Assembly: GCA_028583605.1 (NCBI GenBank)
Contig: CM053329.1
Span: 4,650,001 to 4,714,000 of the forward strand
Length of the DNA: 64,000 nt
Direction: 5' to 3'
Source of the DNA: Dastarcus helophoroides
Taxonomy: Eukaryota > Arthropoda > Insecta > Coleoptera > Bothrideridae
Below, piece after piece: positions 45,888 through 58,258 of the stretch; position 1 is the stretch's first letter; each line of letters opens with the position of its first letter. Position numbers and translations under genes: made by a program. Under the pieces are notes generated by a model that searched no databases, was not told the DNA's origin, and worked only from the letters and a program-made list of their open reading frames with translations.

Positions 45888-46646
45888 TTTGCGAACGAAC
45901 GGCCAGTCATAATAGCAATCGAGAAAGAAGATCTTGCATATATGACGCGTAAATTGCAAGAAGGATATGGGAAATGGGCTTAGAAGATAATATCCAAAAA
46001 ACTAAATATTTCACGATAGGATCAGAGATATCGAACATACCACTGGAGAACAATGAAATCGTGGCTTGTGAAGAATATAACCATTTAGGTGTAGCTTTTG
46101 ATAGAACAGGAAAAGATGATAAAGAAATAAACAAACAAATCTCGCAGAGTAGACCAATAATTGGATGTTTGAAAGGGATTCTTTGGAGGGACGAAACCGG
46201 CAAAAGTAGAAAATATGACGTCTACGCAAGTCTTTTAAAAACCAACGTGTTATATGGAGCAGGAACATGGCGAGTAAAAGAATACAATAAAAAAGTTCTG
46301 GAAGCAGTCGAAATGGACGTATTCATAAAATGCTACAATTTGGCGGAAGAGAAAGAGTAAGAAATGAAGATATACGTGAACAAATGGGAATAGAGGGCAC
46401 ATTAATAATTAACACAAAAATAAAACAATTGATTTGGTACAGACACGTACAAAGGTTAGACCAGTCAAGGCTAACGAAGAAAACTAGGAATTGGAAACCA
46501 CAAAATCATCAGAAACGCGGAGGATCTCGGAAAATCTGTAAGGAGCAAATAGTCAAGGCAATGAGTTCAAGAGATCTGAGAGAGGACCAATGGAATAATA
46601 GAAAAATGTGGAATTAATTATCGGACAACGACGCAGGACATTTTAA
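45888..46646 (+). pseudogene. LINE fragment: end of reverse transcriptase and C-terminus
   Basis: It starts at the reverse-transcriptase catalytic motif, where FADD reads FANE (45888), followed by KLQEGYGKW, a frameshift, GLEDNIQKTKYFTIG, EYNHLGVAFDRTGKDDKEIN, IIGCLKGILW, SRKYDVYASLLKTNVLYGAG and WRVKEYNKKVLEAVEMDVF, the palm and thumb regions. After another shift near 46330 it continues RVRNEDIREQMGI, KQLIWYRHVQRLD, KRGGSRKICKEQIVKAMSSR and a final GQRRRTF before a stop at 46644. This basic tail is usual for this LINE group. Both catalytic aspartates are changed (D to N, D to E), so it is inactive. The first five motifs of the reverse transcriptase are missing and are replaced by the two palindromes. 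Confidence 0.88.
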
Positions 46647-48960
46647 AACCGATATAGACAAACAATACCCTAGGCATTATACATTTTTGAAATCTAGTCG
46701 TCAAGAGGAATCTAAAATTCTAAGAAAATATAAGGTGTCCTATTGAACGAAACAGGAAGGGTTGATCTGATGTCTCCTGTATTGACCTGTTTTTATGTTT
46801 ATTCTAAAAGTGACAATTTAAAAATTTATTTAGATTGGATAGTTTTCATTGAACCGCGCAGTAGTTTTCAAGTTATAAATATCCTTTTTTTAAATTTCCG
46901 CAACACTTCCAACATATCAGTAGAAAAACAGTCATTTCAGCTAGAATTCATTTTGATAATAAGGCGTTACACACAATAACTTCAGTTTTAAGACTTCCAT
47001 ATAATTAAGGATAATAAAAAAAGATAAAACACAAAATTTCTCTCTAATAGCAGCTTCTATCATTTTACGAGTTAATTTGTCAAATCCATTTTCAGAGATC
47101 CATAAATAATTTTTAGGGGTCTCTACATCAAAATAAAAAACTTTCACCTTGTAAGTTCACTCGTGGGTAGATTAGTTTATTCGCCCATCGGTCATAAACG
47201 ATTATTTTATTAATGCCACCGAATTGAAAGGAACAATTAGAGATCTTGTTTACTCGCATCTATTCTAGGTGATATAATTTTGAAAATATTTATATTTTCT
47301 TTGTGGGGGTGTTGGAAATAAAGGGTAGCATGGCCAATCGGGATGAAAGCATTGAGTAGGCAGTTTTTAAAAATGTTTTATTTTTAACTTTATTCTAAAT
47401 GGTTATGAAGTTGTAAGGTGCACACATATGCCATTCCGTTTTTCAATCAAGTCTGGTTCTTATAATTATAACAAATTAATCAAAATGAATAAAAAATATC
47501 GAATATGTGCCTGATCTTACACTCGAATATGTAACATAATAATAATAAAATAGAGTTTTATTTTTTTATAAATAAATTGTTTTGTTATTTGCGTCTGTGT
47601 AGTAGTGTTGCATACAACACTTGCGGAATCTTTTCTCCTCGATCAAGAGTAGAAAAGATTCATGCTATGTTCGCCAAATTTCATCAGTTTAAGAGTAATA
47701 TTTAGAGTTTCTTACTGAGGTATTAACCACAAGAGTGATGTATTTTTCTCGGCGTTAATATTATAGTAGGAGAGATATTTTAAACACGTGAAAACACATG
47801 ATTGTAAACTGTACAAACAAGAACAAAAGGCGGGAAGAAACGCCAAACTTGTTATAAATTATATATTGTTTTATGAGTTTGCGGCTTCTTTCAGAACTTT
47901 CTTTGGAGCTGTAGGGTGATTTTATAAACTTTATATTTTATTACGACAAAAGGAAAGTCGTTAATAAAAATACACAAAACATCTAATGCTTTTCTTATGT
48001 TTGGGTAACAGTTGGCTTGAAGATTCCTATAAAATTTCAAGTAAGGCAACAAGAAATTACATTTTGTTTATCTGGCAATTTTATATTATTCAGAGAGAGT
48101 TTCACAGCTTATTAAACATGGAGCCTGAGCGAATATTAAAAAAAAATTGACAAAGAGTTATAACATGGAAAAATTAGTTTTGTAGATACAGTCGAATAAC
48201 ATCTCTTTTGTGAACTCATGTGATTGTAAATTTAAGAAAGGGATGTCATATTTTGGTTTCCGAAGTGTTTAACAACAAACAAACAAAAATATCGACAGCA
48301 ATTCCACAAATACCAAATGTCAATTACCTCTTTAAGAGGGTGAATTGACAAAATAATTTTATTTCAGAATTAATATTCAGATTCAGTGATGGTTCTACTA
48401 ATTGACAAGTGTTAAATTTCAACAAATGAATTTTTCCGCTATTAATAATAATTAAATTATATTACCTAATACAAGAAAAATTTTAAACTTTCAGAGAAAC
48501 TTAAATTCTTTATTGAATGTCCACATAACGGAAATATTCTAATACTTCATGATGCCTTCCCTATTTGATCTCCTTTTATTATTATGAAAATTATATCGGA
48601 ACCAGCAACCGTATTAGTAGATCCAGTTAGCTGAAAGTTTGAATTATGTTAGATGTATCCCAGAGTTTCTTGCACACAAAATAAGTTAACATTATATGGC
48701 GCATGTATCGGTAACATGGCGTATTGTAACGAAGATCCTTTGAACTGTAGCGAGGCGTATAATATTTTCTCAGTCGCTACATAATATCTGCATTAGTGTG
48801 CAGCATAGGGCATTGTGCTAATCTGATTTTAAATTAACGATTCTTCATATGAACTTTGTCATGAAACTGTCACACATGTAGCGTTATTTTAAATTTACAA
48901 GCTTGCCAAGTTACCTTTTTTTCTGTATTACATTTTTTGGGAAAAAAGCCGAGTGATAAA
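46647..48960. other. No gene recognised
   Basis: The first 100 bp are probably the LINE 3' untranslated end. The remainder is AT-rich with short random frames, no paired repeats and no RNA gene. Confidence 0.45.
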
Positions 48961-48964
48961 TTAA

Positions 48965-50773
48965 GGTAGTACTGTCGGTTTTAGAATTACCGTTCAGAAT
49001 TTAATGAAATTTGGCATATTGGTAGAATTATTTTGAGATAATGATGAAGCTAAATTTTTGAAGAACGGCAGAGAACCAATAAAAAGTTATTGACATTTGA
49101 AATTTCAGACTTTTAACATTGCGCCAGAGATTTTATCATATTTTACAAAAAGTACCTTTTAGATGTCGGTAAAAAGGGAGAAAACGATGGGAAATAATCC
49201 TATAAAACATATTAGATTACTTGGAATTACAGCTTCAGAGAGTGTGATAGAAATAACTTGGCGAATAAATATCAAAAAATTATTTTTTGTCGTAACTTTC
49301 CCGTAAGTGTATTGGATTTGCCTCTGGACTACAGAACCGGGTAAGATACAAGCGTTCTAACTGGTTGGTTCTGACATCATGATCATGTGTTTGACAACTT
49401 CGTATATACGCAAACGCGTTGCAGTAAAATACAATTGACAGCTGAGACAACACATTACTCTTGATATACGTATTATTTTATTGATAATATTTGAGTTTTG
49501 TTATTGATGTGTTGTAGTTGTTTAGGCAGTAGTTATTTGCATGTCGGACTCAACTTTCGGATTGTTACTTTAAATAGCTGTTATTGGAAGCTAACGCATA
49601 TTAATGCATAATTTGATAGAAGCGTGTGATTTACAAATTAATATACCTAACAGTGGATTTTGTGTATTTACATTATACAGTAAAAAAATATGTGGTTCCC
49701 AACTAATTTTAAGTTGAAAAAATTGAAATTTCTGAAGAATCTTTTCCAATTCGTCTTGGCATAAATTTGGAAAATGATGCAAAGTTGTGACTGCAGAAAT
49801 ATATTGAAATTATTAACACGAATTGGATTATTAAAAGTGGTCTTTACAGTCCTCATACGTTTTCATTTTATAGTCGAAAGGAAAAACTAATGGTTTGCGT
49901 TACCATCACGCTAATTCTCGTAGGCGACACGTTCTGATATTTACAGTTTATTTACAGCGGTAGTTTTCTAAATGGATACCCCTTTTTTTAGCATTATTTT
50001 TGACAAATTTAAAATATTAAAAAGCTGTATTGATTTAAATTTTCTATAAAATGAATTTACATTATTTTATTCATTTTTCTGCCGACTAGATAACATTTTT
50101 CATTTAACCTTTGCCACACCTAGGGAAAAAAGCAATATTAAAAAACCATACCAGAAGTTTTATAATGCAGACGCATCATATGAAAAGTATAAAAATTAAA
50201 TACCACTATTTTATAAAGTGATATTGAAGCTACAATTTCTTCCAATAAAATAATTATTACACAACGCAGTTGTCAAAACTGCAATATTTACATTCAACTA
50301 GGAATTAGGCACGGTCGAGAATATGTAAGAAATGGGTTTAAATTAAACACTTGATCATGACGTCAAAACCTCCCAATTGAAACACTTGTTTCTTGCCCGG
50401 TTCTGTAGTTCAGAGGCAAATCCAATGCGCTTCCCGTAATTAGATGTGGCAACGTCATTTTTAAGTAGACAATTAGACAACCATCGACGACCCTCCATGG
50501 AATGAATTACTATTGTTTAGTTCCGTTTTAAGGTTATATGACAAACATTTCAGAATTGCAGGTTAATTACTTTCCCAATTCAATCTCCTGCAGCTTGTTC
50601 ACTTTTTGAATAAAATGTATCTCTATTTGGGACAAAATAATTTTGACGATGATATTGTTCGATCATAGAAATTCCTTTGTATTTTATTTCATCGCGACGT
50701 TGTCTAGTCTAAATACTACGTTAATCAAACGAGATGATGTGGTTTTGACTCCAGGAGTATCGACAGTACTACC
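48965..50773. mobile_element. 1.8 kb element with GGTAGTACTGTCG ends between TTAA sites
   Basis: GGTAGTACTGTCG at 48965 is the exact reverse complement of CGACAGTACTACC ending at 50773, and TTAA lies directly outside both ends (48961-48964, 50774-50777). TTAA duplications are typical of piggyBac; a shorter TAA/TTA duplication as in PIF/Harbinger is also possible, because the TIR does not start with the usual piggyBac CCC. Inside there is a second inverted pair of about 100 bp: TTGGATTTGCCTCTGGACTA (49311) and its mirror near 50424. No transposase is readable. Confidence 0.7.
49302..50445. repeat. Inner inverted repeat of the TTAA-flanked element
   Basis: The arms at 49302-49395 and 50348-50445 match over about 95 bp, including CTACAGAACCGGG against CCCGGTTCTGTAG and CATGATCATGTGTTTG against a CACTTGATCATGA phrase. 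It may mark a second element nested in the first. Confidence 0.75.
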
Positions 50774-51124
50774 TTAAATATTTCAGGTTTATTCTTTCTT
50801 TTTGCAGCTACTTTTCGAATATTTGAAGTAACATGCAGTATGTGCAACCTTTTTGGTTTGCCTTGCCTTTCGAAGTTTGGTTTGGAGTTGTAGTGTTATT
50901 TTATTTAGTACTTAATGTTGTAGGTTATACTCTTTTCCATGGATTGATAATATCGTTTAAGTAATTAATTACGCATCACCCTTGAATTTTTGACGGTTTC
51001 TACAGTTGAATTATTAGAGCTTATTTAATTATTAGGGAAATTATAGTTACGCTTTTGAATTTTTTCGAAACTATATCTTGAAATTTTATTTAAAATATTT
51101 CGAAATATTTTGTCTGGTATTATA

Positions 51125-52209
51125 GTTTATGTACAGCTCTTTCGTTATAAATGCACCCCCATTTATCTTTTAAAATATGATAGATACAAAAAATGTTGAA
51201 TAAGAAAGTTTCCAGGCCCCCCCTAAATTTTTATTTGAAATGAGTTTGCGATATACAGGGTACTACGTTTTTTCAGAATCAAAGTCTGCTTTGGTTTTTT
51301 AAATAGGACACCCCAATTATTTTTTCATTTTCGAATTCTCCTGAAAATTCTACACATGTTTTATATAACATATCCATATTTAAATTCAACGATTTCCGAA
51401 AAATTGACAATTGTAAATCATCAGTGTGATCGTGATTTTATACTAATACTTAGGTATCTATAAAAAATGTTTTTAAAAATCGCCTATATTTTTGTTTGAA
51501 ATAATTTAACAATATACAGAGTGTTCCGTTTTTCCAAAATACAAATCTAATTTGGTTTTTTAAAGAGAACATTCAGGTTATTATTTCATTTTTGGATTCT
51601 CTTAAAAATTCTATCTATGTTTTATGTAACCCCATATCTAAATTTAACTGTTTCGGAAATATTGATAGTTGTAAATCATCAATATCGTCAAAAAATGAAG
51701 TAACATAAAAAGTTGCCTTATTTCAAAATATATAAATAATAAAATGAAAACGAAAAGGGGAGCCCATTTCTATACTAAACACTTTCAGAGTTATACTACT
51801 ATACATTATGGAAAACTAAACACCCAAAATTATTTAAAATAAAAATTTAAACAATTTCTATAAACTTTTATATTTAACATTCCTTATAGATATCTATTAT
51901 TTATGAAAAGTGAAAATGATATTGGCGATTTAAAACTATAAATATTTCGGAAACAATTGAATTTTTATATCAAATATATGTGGAAATTTCAGGAGAATTC
52001 GAAAGTGAAAAAAATAATTGGGGTGTTCCATTTAAGAAACCAAAGTTGACTTTGATTCTGAAAAATAACACCCTGTATATCGCAAACTTATTTCAAATAA
52101 AAATTTAAGAGGGGTCTAGCAACTTTTGTAATAAATATTTCTTGTACCTCTCATATTTCGAAAGATAAATGGAGGGTGCATTTATAACTAAAGACCCTGT
52201 ACATAATGC
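51125..52209. mobile_element. 1.1 kb palindromic element with a duplicated left arm
   Basis: Outer arms: TATGTACAGCTCTTTCGTTA (51128) against TAACTAAAGACCCTGTACAT (52203). Pairing continues through ATAAATGCACCCCC, CGATATACAGGGTA (51251) against ACCCTGTATATCG, and AATTCTCCTGAAAATTC. Within the left arm the block 51228-51432 is repeated in direct orientation at 51480-51700 (GATATACAGGGT versus AATATACAGAGTGTT; TTGTAAATCATCA in both), with no such duplicate on the right. Noncoding. Confidence 0.75.
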
Positions 52210-53179
52210 ATTTATACGTACATTTACAGTGTGTCCCACAGGGAATCGCCGCGATCGATATCTGGCAAAGTACTTATCTAAAACATTAGAAAATTTTGCA
52301 ACTTAACAAAGACAATAGGACCAATACAACTAAAAAATACGCAAAGTTGTAGTATTTCAGATTATACCGGAAGTTGATACTAACTGGCTTATTTTAAATG
52401 AGACACTCTATATATTTTCGTATTTTTGGATTTAACTTGATATGCTAAGGCCACTTTTAATAGCCAACATTTTTCCTAAAATTTATAGTTTTTGGAATAA
52501 TTGTATTTTTATAAAAAATTTGACAGATGCAAGGTCCCACGAAATTCTTTGTTTCTTTTTCCAGAAACTAGATTATCTATTTTATATTTGGTAGGTAAAT
52601 AGAACACAATACGAAGCTATCTTGCCCCCAAATGTCAAAAGTTCAAAAACATTATACCGAGTGTTGAATTCAGGTCTGCATATTTTGGTAAATAAATATG
52701 TGAAAATACCTTCACAAAATTAAATTATGGAATTGCTTAAACAAAATTTTAATTGTTAACCTGATTAATAATAGCGGAGCCACAATAAATGTGCATAGTC
52801 TATATGAGTTATTTTAAAGAAAAATCGCAGGGACACGTTTTGGAGTGATAAGTAATTGCCGCTTAACTTCATAATGTCTAGTTTATAACTAGTTGCCTGC
52901 ATTCTAACCACTCATTCTTAAGAAATTAGACGCAAACTGCCCGAAACTTCCCATGGCGTTAGGTTTTAATTTTGCTTTTGATAAATTTACAGGCTTTCAT
53001 TCTTTTAGGTCGTGTTTTTGAATTATTTTGAAGAACAACATTTTCTGGTTTCCTTCGGATTTGATATATGGGTCATAATTGATTTAAGGTACACAGTACC
53101 CCCCCCCTATTTTTACTATTTTATCCCTTATTTCTGAATATAAGATTCAAGACCACTGGAATAAATGTTCTCATAAAAT
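52210..53179. other. No gene; probable single arms of further elements
   Basis: TACAGTGTGTCCCACAGGGA near 52225 and GAGACACTCTATATATTTTC near 52402 resemble the ends of the surrounding palindromes, but no mirrored partner was found. A run of eight C lies at 53100. Confidence 0.4.
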
Positions 53180-53330
53180 GTCAATTTTTGAAAATCATAT
53201 TCCTACTGCGGTCAGTTTCGCCAAAAGTAATACCAACTTAAAACTTTTAATCAAAACACCCTGTAGATTATTACACTTTTGGAATACTCAAAAAAATTCA
53301 ATACATTATGTTTTTAAATCTAGAATTCAT
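53180..53330 (+). repeat. Partial copy of the 45062-45853 palindrome family
   Basis: The order of phrases (ATTCCTACTGCGGTC, TTTAATCAAAACACCCTGTA, ATTACACTTTTGGAAT, TTCAATACATTATG) parallels 45148-45280, diverged. Only one arm is present. Confidence 0.5.
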
Positions 53331-53564
53331 TAAGCTTTTCCAAATAAATGATAAGTAAACAAATTAACACAAAAACATATGATATGAAACATATAATAAT
53401 GGGCAGAAACGACTATTTTATTTTTTTATTCTGTGGTAGTTAAGTAAAAATGGTTAGTCAGATAGAGTAAAATGCAATTAAAGTTACAAGGATCACAAGT
53501 AGTCAAATAGCTTTCTTGTATTATGGCAACATCCATTACATACAAGCGCCTTGGGCGTTAATTT

Positions 53565-53700
53565 AACCAATAATGTCAATTAAATGTTCTCTAATCAAAC
53601 ATTATAAAGCGATACACTTGAAAATAATTACGACCAATAGCCGTACACATGTTTCGGTATTCCTAAGCTATCATCAGTGCGGTACTGTGGCTAAAAACAT
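53565..53700 (-). repeat. Repeat copy carrying a hammerhead-like motif (copy 2)
   Basis: Homologous to 38280-38420: GTCAATTAAATGTTCTCTAAT at its left (less its last base) and the motif block 70 bp further on. The copies differ at many positions, so the insertions are old or belong to different subfamilies. Confidence 0.55.
53651..53677 (-). ncRNA. Hammerhead-like core (copy 2, degenerate stem)
   Basis: The minus strand reads CTGATGA, fifteen bases TAGCTTAGGAATACC, then GAAAC. Both invariant boxes are intact, but the bases between them pair poorly, so stem II is damaged compared with copy 1. Confidence 0.4.
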
Positions 53701-54136
53701 TTCCCATTTACAGCTATTAGTTAGCCACATAAACATAAGTACTCAAGAGACATGAATCTCATTGAGTAATTTGTAACTGACTTTCGACGGTATCTTAAGA
53801 GGAATATTCTCTAAAATCTGCGATCAGATAGAAAAAAAAATCATCAGCTTGATTTCTTAAAAACCTAGTGATGTAGTTAATTATTTGTTTTCCTTGTTGA
53901 ACCATTTCTGGGAAAAGCATGTCGCTCTGCATTAATAACCGAAAATACTTGTTTATCCTACTTCCTATGAGATATGCTGCTTAATATTGCACGATAATTA
54001 TTGTAATAAGGTCATCAAGAAGTCACAATATGTGAAGGATATTTTTAAAATATTGTTATCAAAAATCCCGCTTCACTATTGAACTTACCACTATCATCTC
54101 CGTGTCAGAAGAAAAAGAGTTTTGAATTATTCTGTA
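53701..54136. other. No gene recognised
   Basis: AT-rich spacer before the next TIR element. Confidence 0.4.
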
Positions 54137-55451
54137 GGGGAGACCGAGGCTAGTTGACCAATTTTTTAGTCTTTGATTTTGAACTAAATAGTTATGCGGT
54201 ATATATTTACGACAATAACATATAGGGCCTTCCAACGAAAATTTGACCTCCCTTATAATTAGAAAACAGAGAAATATTTTAGAATTCGCCGCGATTTATG
54301 TTCTTGGGGAGACTATTTTTGGCCGTCAAGCCAACTTCATATGTTCATCCACCTAACCCCTACCAACCCACACTTTCAATGAAACTACTCTATTTGTGAT
54401 ACATCATTTTAAAGCCATTTCCATTTCAAATACAGTGGCGCATCGTTTTTTGGAATCAACTAAGAATTAAAAACGAAAATTTGACAAACATTCGTGTAAT
54501 AGTGTAAGACGCCAAGGGTGTTCACCCATTGTTCTGGCTTATGAAGTCGATTTCATAAAAAAAAACTTCATATGGTCATTGAATGGTAAGTGATGGCCTA
54601 TAAATCGGACATGTTACTTATATGCAGGGTGATTCATTTTGCAGTACCATTGAGCTTCAATATTTTTCGAAAATGGAAACAATTTTTTTAACGCCACGAA
54701 AAATAGTGTTTAAAAAGCTTTTCAAAAGTATAATATAGTTGGTATCTACTTTGTAGGGTTATTTAATTATAGCCTATTAAATTTTTGAAAAATTATGTTC
54801 TTTTTTATATAAAGACAGCTAGAGTATTCTGAACTGCGCCATGCAAGAACACCATACTACAACTATTTTCGGAAAATTTGGCATAAATATTATCTAAATT
54901 AGAGAATAATGAGAAAAAAATTATTGATAGGAAGGCACTTGCTTGCATCCTGTTTTAAACACAAAAAGGAAAAAAGAAAAAGAAGGTACTGTGTACATCC
55001 CATATTTATTAATGGATTATCAAACGAAAAATCATAGGTCCTTACTTATAATTTTGTGATTTTAAGTAAAGCGCATGTCGCTTCTCTACGCATTCAGCAA
55101 ATATTTCTGTGTCATCTGATTTGTCCCGCTATTTTCTTACAATTCACTATATATGCTGGTTTGCAACTGAATCGAGCACAGACAGCTTAATCGTGTGTAT
55201 GCGCACTCCCCTCTACGGCTGTCAACATACAATTGCAAACCGATAGATTTGTCAAAAGACGATCGATATGGCCTTTTGATTTTTTAATCGTGTATGTTCG
55301 CTTTCATATAATCCCATAACCTTTTGATATCCAACCAAACCTATCGGCCGACTAAAAATTGGATAAGCGAAAGAAAGCGGTTTCTTAGCCATATCCGTGC
55401 GTAGGGGGCTTAGTCACCTATTCCTATAAGTCAATTAGACCCGGTCTCTCC
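54137..55451. mobile_element. Non-autonomous element with GGGGAGACCG ends (pogo-type, probable)
   Basis: GGGGAGACCGAGGCTAGTTG at 54137, preceded by TA, is mirrored by CAATTAGACCCGGTCTCTCC ending at 55451, followed by ATA. TA flanks and GGGGAGACC-type ends suggest the pogo/Tc1-mariner group. The 1.3 kb interior is noncoding; it contains a GCAGGGTGATTCATTTTG phrase at 54625, apparently the end of another inserted fragment. Confidence 0.65.
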
Positions 55452-56324
55452 ATATAATTTTGAAAGGTATAATAGTTTTACTAATTTCATAAAATTGCCT
55501 CTTTTTATGTACATTTATAAATGCTGATGTTACTATTATTGATAATATAATACTGCAAATGCATAAAAAACTTAATTAAACATAAATCCATGGGAGTATT
55601 TCCATTTCCATTTTGAAATATACTATTAGTTTCAATATAACGCTTATGAATGCTTCGCACGGACTATATTTATTGGACGTCGTGTTTATTAAAACCTCAA
55701 GTTATTACGCAGCTAAGTGCATAAAAATTGCTTTTCCAACCCATATTTTATTCTTTCGAAGTGATCAAATTCCCCATATTGCGGCACTCATATTAGTTTC
55801 TCGTTTAAAGTTTTATGCAATCGCGACTTTAGGACTATATGACTTGCTCGGCTATCGATCATGCTATAAGTTGACGTATCTATCGGGAATTCTGTCACAG
55901 AAGGTGACACCAATCTCCGATATCACGTTACGCTCCGTATAAAACATCAGATTGCCGTCCCACTAAAACCTAAAACTTCTCATACTTGAATGTCACGAAC
56001 CAGAAAGCTATCCGGAAACGGGTAATGCAATTAGAAGGTTTGTATGCACCCTGTGGACTCGTTTACTTCTGCTCGTCCACTAAAGCATTGGAAATAACAT
56101 TAAATTCCAGGAAACTGTACGATTATCGGGGTATCTAAAAATAAAGTTTAATTGTAAGGACATTTACAATTTATTTGAACAAAATGAAGGAAATTACTAC
56201 CTTTCCGCTTAGGAAAGAATTATTGCTTGTCCCATTCTATTACTTGATTCCCATATGACCGCGCAAATCACTTTATTACACTTATAAGTTTATTTTTCTG
56301 TAAAGCTCAGTTGTATACAATCTA
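55452..56324. other. No gene recognised
   Basis: The longest unassigned open frame of the window, 109 codons at 55613-55942 on the plus strand, lies here. It has a mixed hydrophobic composition, no signal peptide and no motif I recognise, and no splice or repeat context. I regard it as probably chance. Confidence 0.35.
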
Positions 56325-58257
56325 GACAGGGTTGTCCCGAAAATTTTACGATTTAGATGAACCTACCTTACTTGAAAAATTGATAGTTAAAGAGATACAA
56401 GGTGTTAAATGTGAAACATTATTTATTTCTGAATAAATGCTAATAACTCTGCAAAATTTTGGGGTTTGGGCTTTTCTGAGTCGAGAAATTTAAATCCGTT
56501 TTCAGTTTGCTTAAACTTCATCGAAGGCGCCACCTGCGGTAGACGGAGTATGTTAAAAACGACATAACTTTTTTTACGTGCAGGTATCTAATTTTGGTAT
56601 CAAATTCTTATTTTCCAACATTTTTTACACAAAAAAGTTATACTTTATGAAAGTAGCTATCTTGAAACCTTTTGCTAGTATTTGAATTGATTAGAGGAGA
56701 AGGTGATAATGTGGAACCCCATTTTGTTTTTCCTACTTTCAGATTCTTATTTTCTATAATATTGACAAAAAACAAACGTCAACAGGTTTTCTGATTAATA
56801 GTTTACTAATACTGAATAAGACAATTAACTTCCTGAACATAGATCGACAGAGAAATACAAAGATCACGAAAAGGTGCAATTTTGACCTGGTGGAAAACAT
56901 TCAGGTAATATGGACTCGCTTAAAAATGTATTTATATTTTTTCATATGTCATGCAATGTTTAAAAAAGGCGGACTCTCTCATCTTTTGAGTTGGGTTGTC
57001 TCCCTCTGGATTGCTAGATGAGTTAGAAACCACGACGATGTTCCCTTCTTTGGATGAGTTTGAATTTATATTATTTTTTGGACTGTATTTCGCCAACCGA
57101 ACGTATCCTTGATTAGAATATATGTGTATGGTATAGAGTCAAATTCTTAGTACCAGAAAGGGGTTCCATACATTAACAGCAATGTGGGTTTTAAAAAAAT
57201 ATCAAGTTAAAATTTGAAGGTAGTGGATAGGGATGTTTTATTAACTATGTAATAGAAGCAAAACCTACGTGGATCTACAGACACCCTTAGAACTTACGTG
57301 CCACTAGATAGGACAAAATTATAGTACAAAACACTTCGTAATGCAAAATGTTTAAAACATAAAAATTAAAACATTGCCCACTTGAAGCAAAACTAGCAGC
57401 AGAATAGAGGTTGCCAATTGTTTTAAGGTTTTCAAGCATAACTTTTACTTAATTTCGACAAATATGGATGTAATTGGAAGTTTCGTAGTAAAGAGGGGGT
57501 CGCACATTAAAAACAGGTTCCATAATACCACTTTCTCCTCTAAAATAATTTAGTGGTCCCGAACTTATTGGCCAAAATGCGTAGGTAGATCCCCAAGGTA
57601 AAAATATTACGATTTAGCCCTACCTAGCTTAGTCGAAAAGTGGATTTTTAAAGAGATACACGGTGTTAAAGGTACAATATTATTTTAGTTGTTTTAATTA
57701 TTTCTCAATAAATGCTAATAACTCTGCAAAATGTTGGTATTTGTGCTTCTTCGAGTCTACTATTTTACTGTGAATTATTAATTCTATTATAAACCTTTGT
57801 TTTTGACATACCCACTTGATTTAAATTGGGCATTGGAGGTTTCAAAGTCAAATATCTCGAAAACTGTGCAAGATCGCTACGATCATAAAATAACCTTTTT
57901 TTCTGTGAAAAATATTGGAAAATCAGAATTTTATATCAAAATAAGATATCTGAACGTGAAAAAAGTTATGTCGTTTTTAAAATACTCAATCTACCGCAGA
58001 TGGCGCCCTCTGCGAAGTAAAACCAAACTCAAAACGGATTTAAATTCCTGGACTTAGAAAAGCCCAAACCCCAAAATTTTGCAGAGTTATTAGCATTTAC
58101 TGAAAAGTATATGAAAATAAACTAAAATAATATTTCACATTTAACATCCCGTATTTCTTTAAGTGTCAAATTTTGGACTAGGGCAAATTCAGCTAAATCT
58201 TAATATTTTTACCTATATACCCATGAATTTTGGCCCATTACCTCGGGACCATCCCTT
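56325..58257. mobile_element. Compound 1.9 kb inverted-repeat element
   Basis: The left arm begins GACAGGGTTGTCCCGA (56325); the right arm ends TCGGGACCATCCCTTA (58258). Mirrored phrases include GAGATACAAGGTGTTAAATG, CAAAATTTTGGGGTTTGGGC, TAAATCCGTTTTCAGTTTG and GGCGCCACCTGCGGTAGA, giving arms of about 350 bp. A third copy of the left arm lies in direct orientation at 57595-57745 (GAGATACACGGTGTTAAAGG). A different TIR element sits in the middle (56693-57540). No coding. Confidence 0.75.
56693..57540. mobile_element. Inner element with GAGGAGAAGGTG ends
   Basis: GAGGAGAAGGTGATAATGTG (56693) is mirrored by a right end finishing CACTTTCTCCTC at 57540, with TA outside both ends. GGAACCCC and GGTTCC phrases follow symmetrically. 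TA flanks point to a Tc1/mariner/pogo-type MITE nested in the larger palindrome. Confidence 0.65.
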
Positions 58258-58258
58258 A

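Noticed and set aside
45907..46268. Minus-strand open frames
   Set aside because: Antisense shadows of the LINE reverse transcriptase tail on the plus strand.
55613..55942. 109-codon open frame as a host gene
   Set aside because: No motif, no splice or promoter context, composition like random AT-rich sequence.
57797..58057. 86-codon open frame
   Set aside because: It lies wholly inside one arm of an inverted-repeat element, so its openness is incidental.
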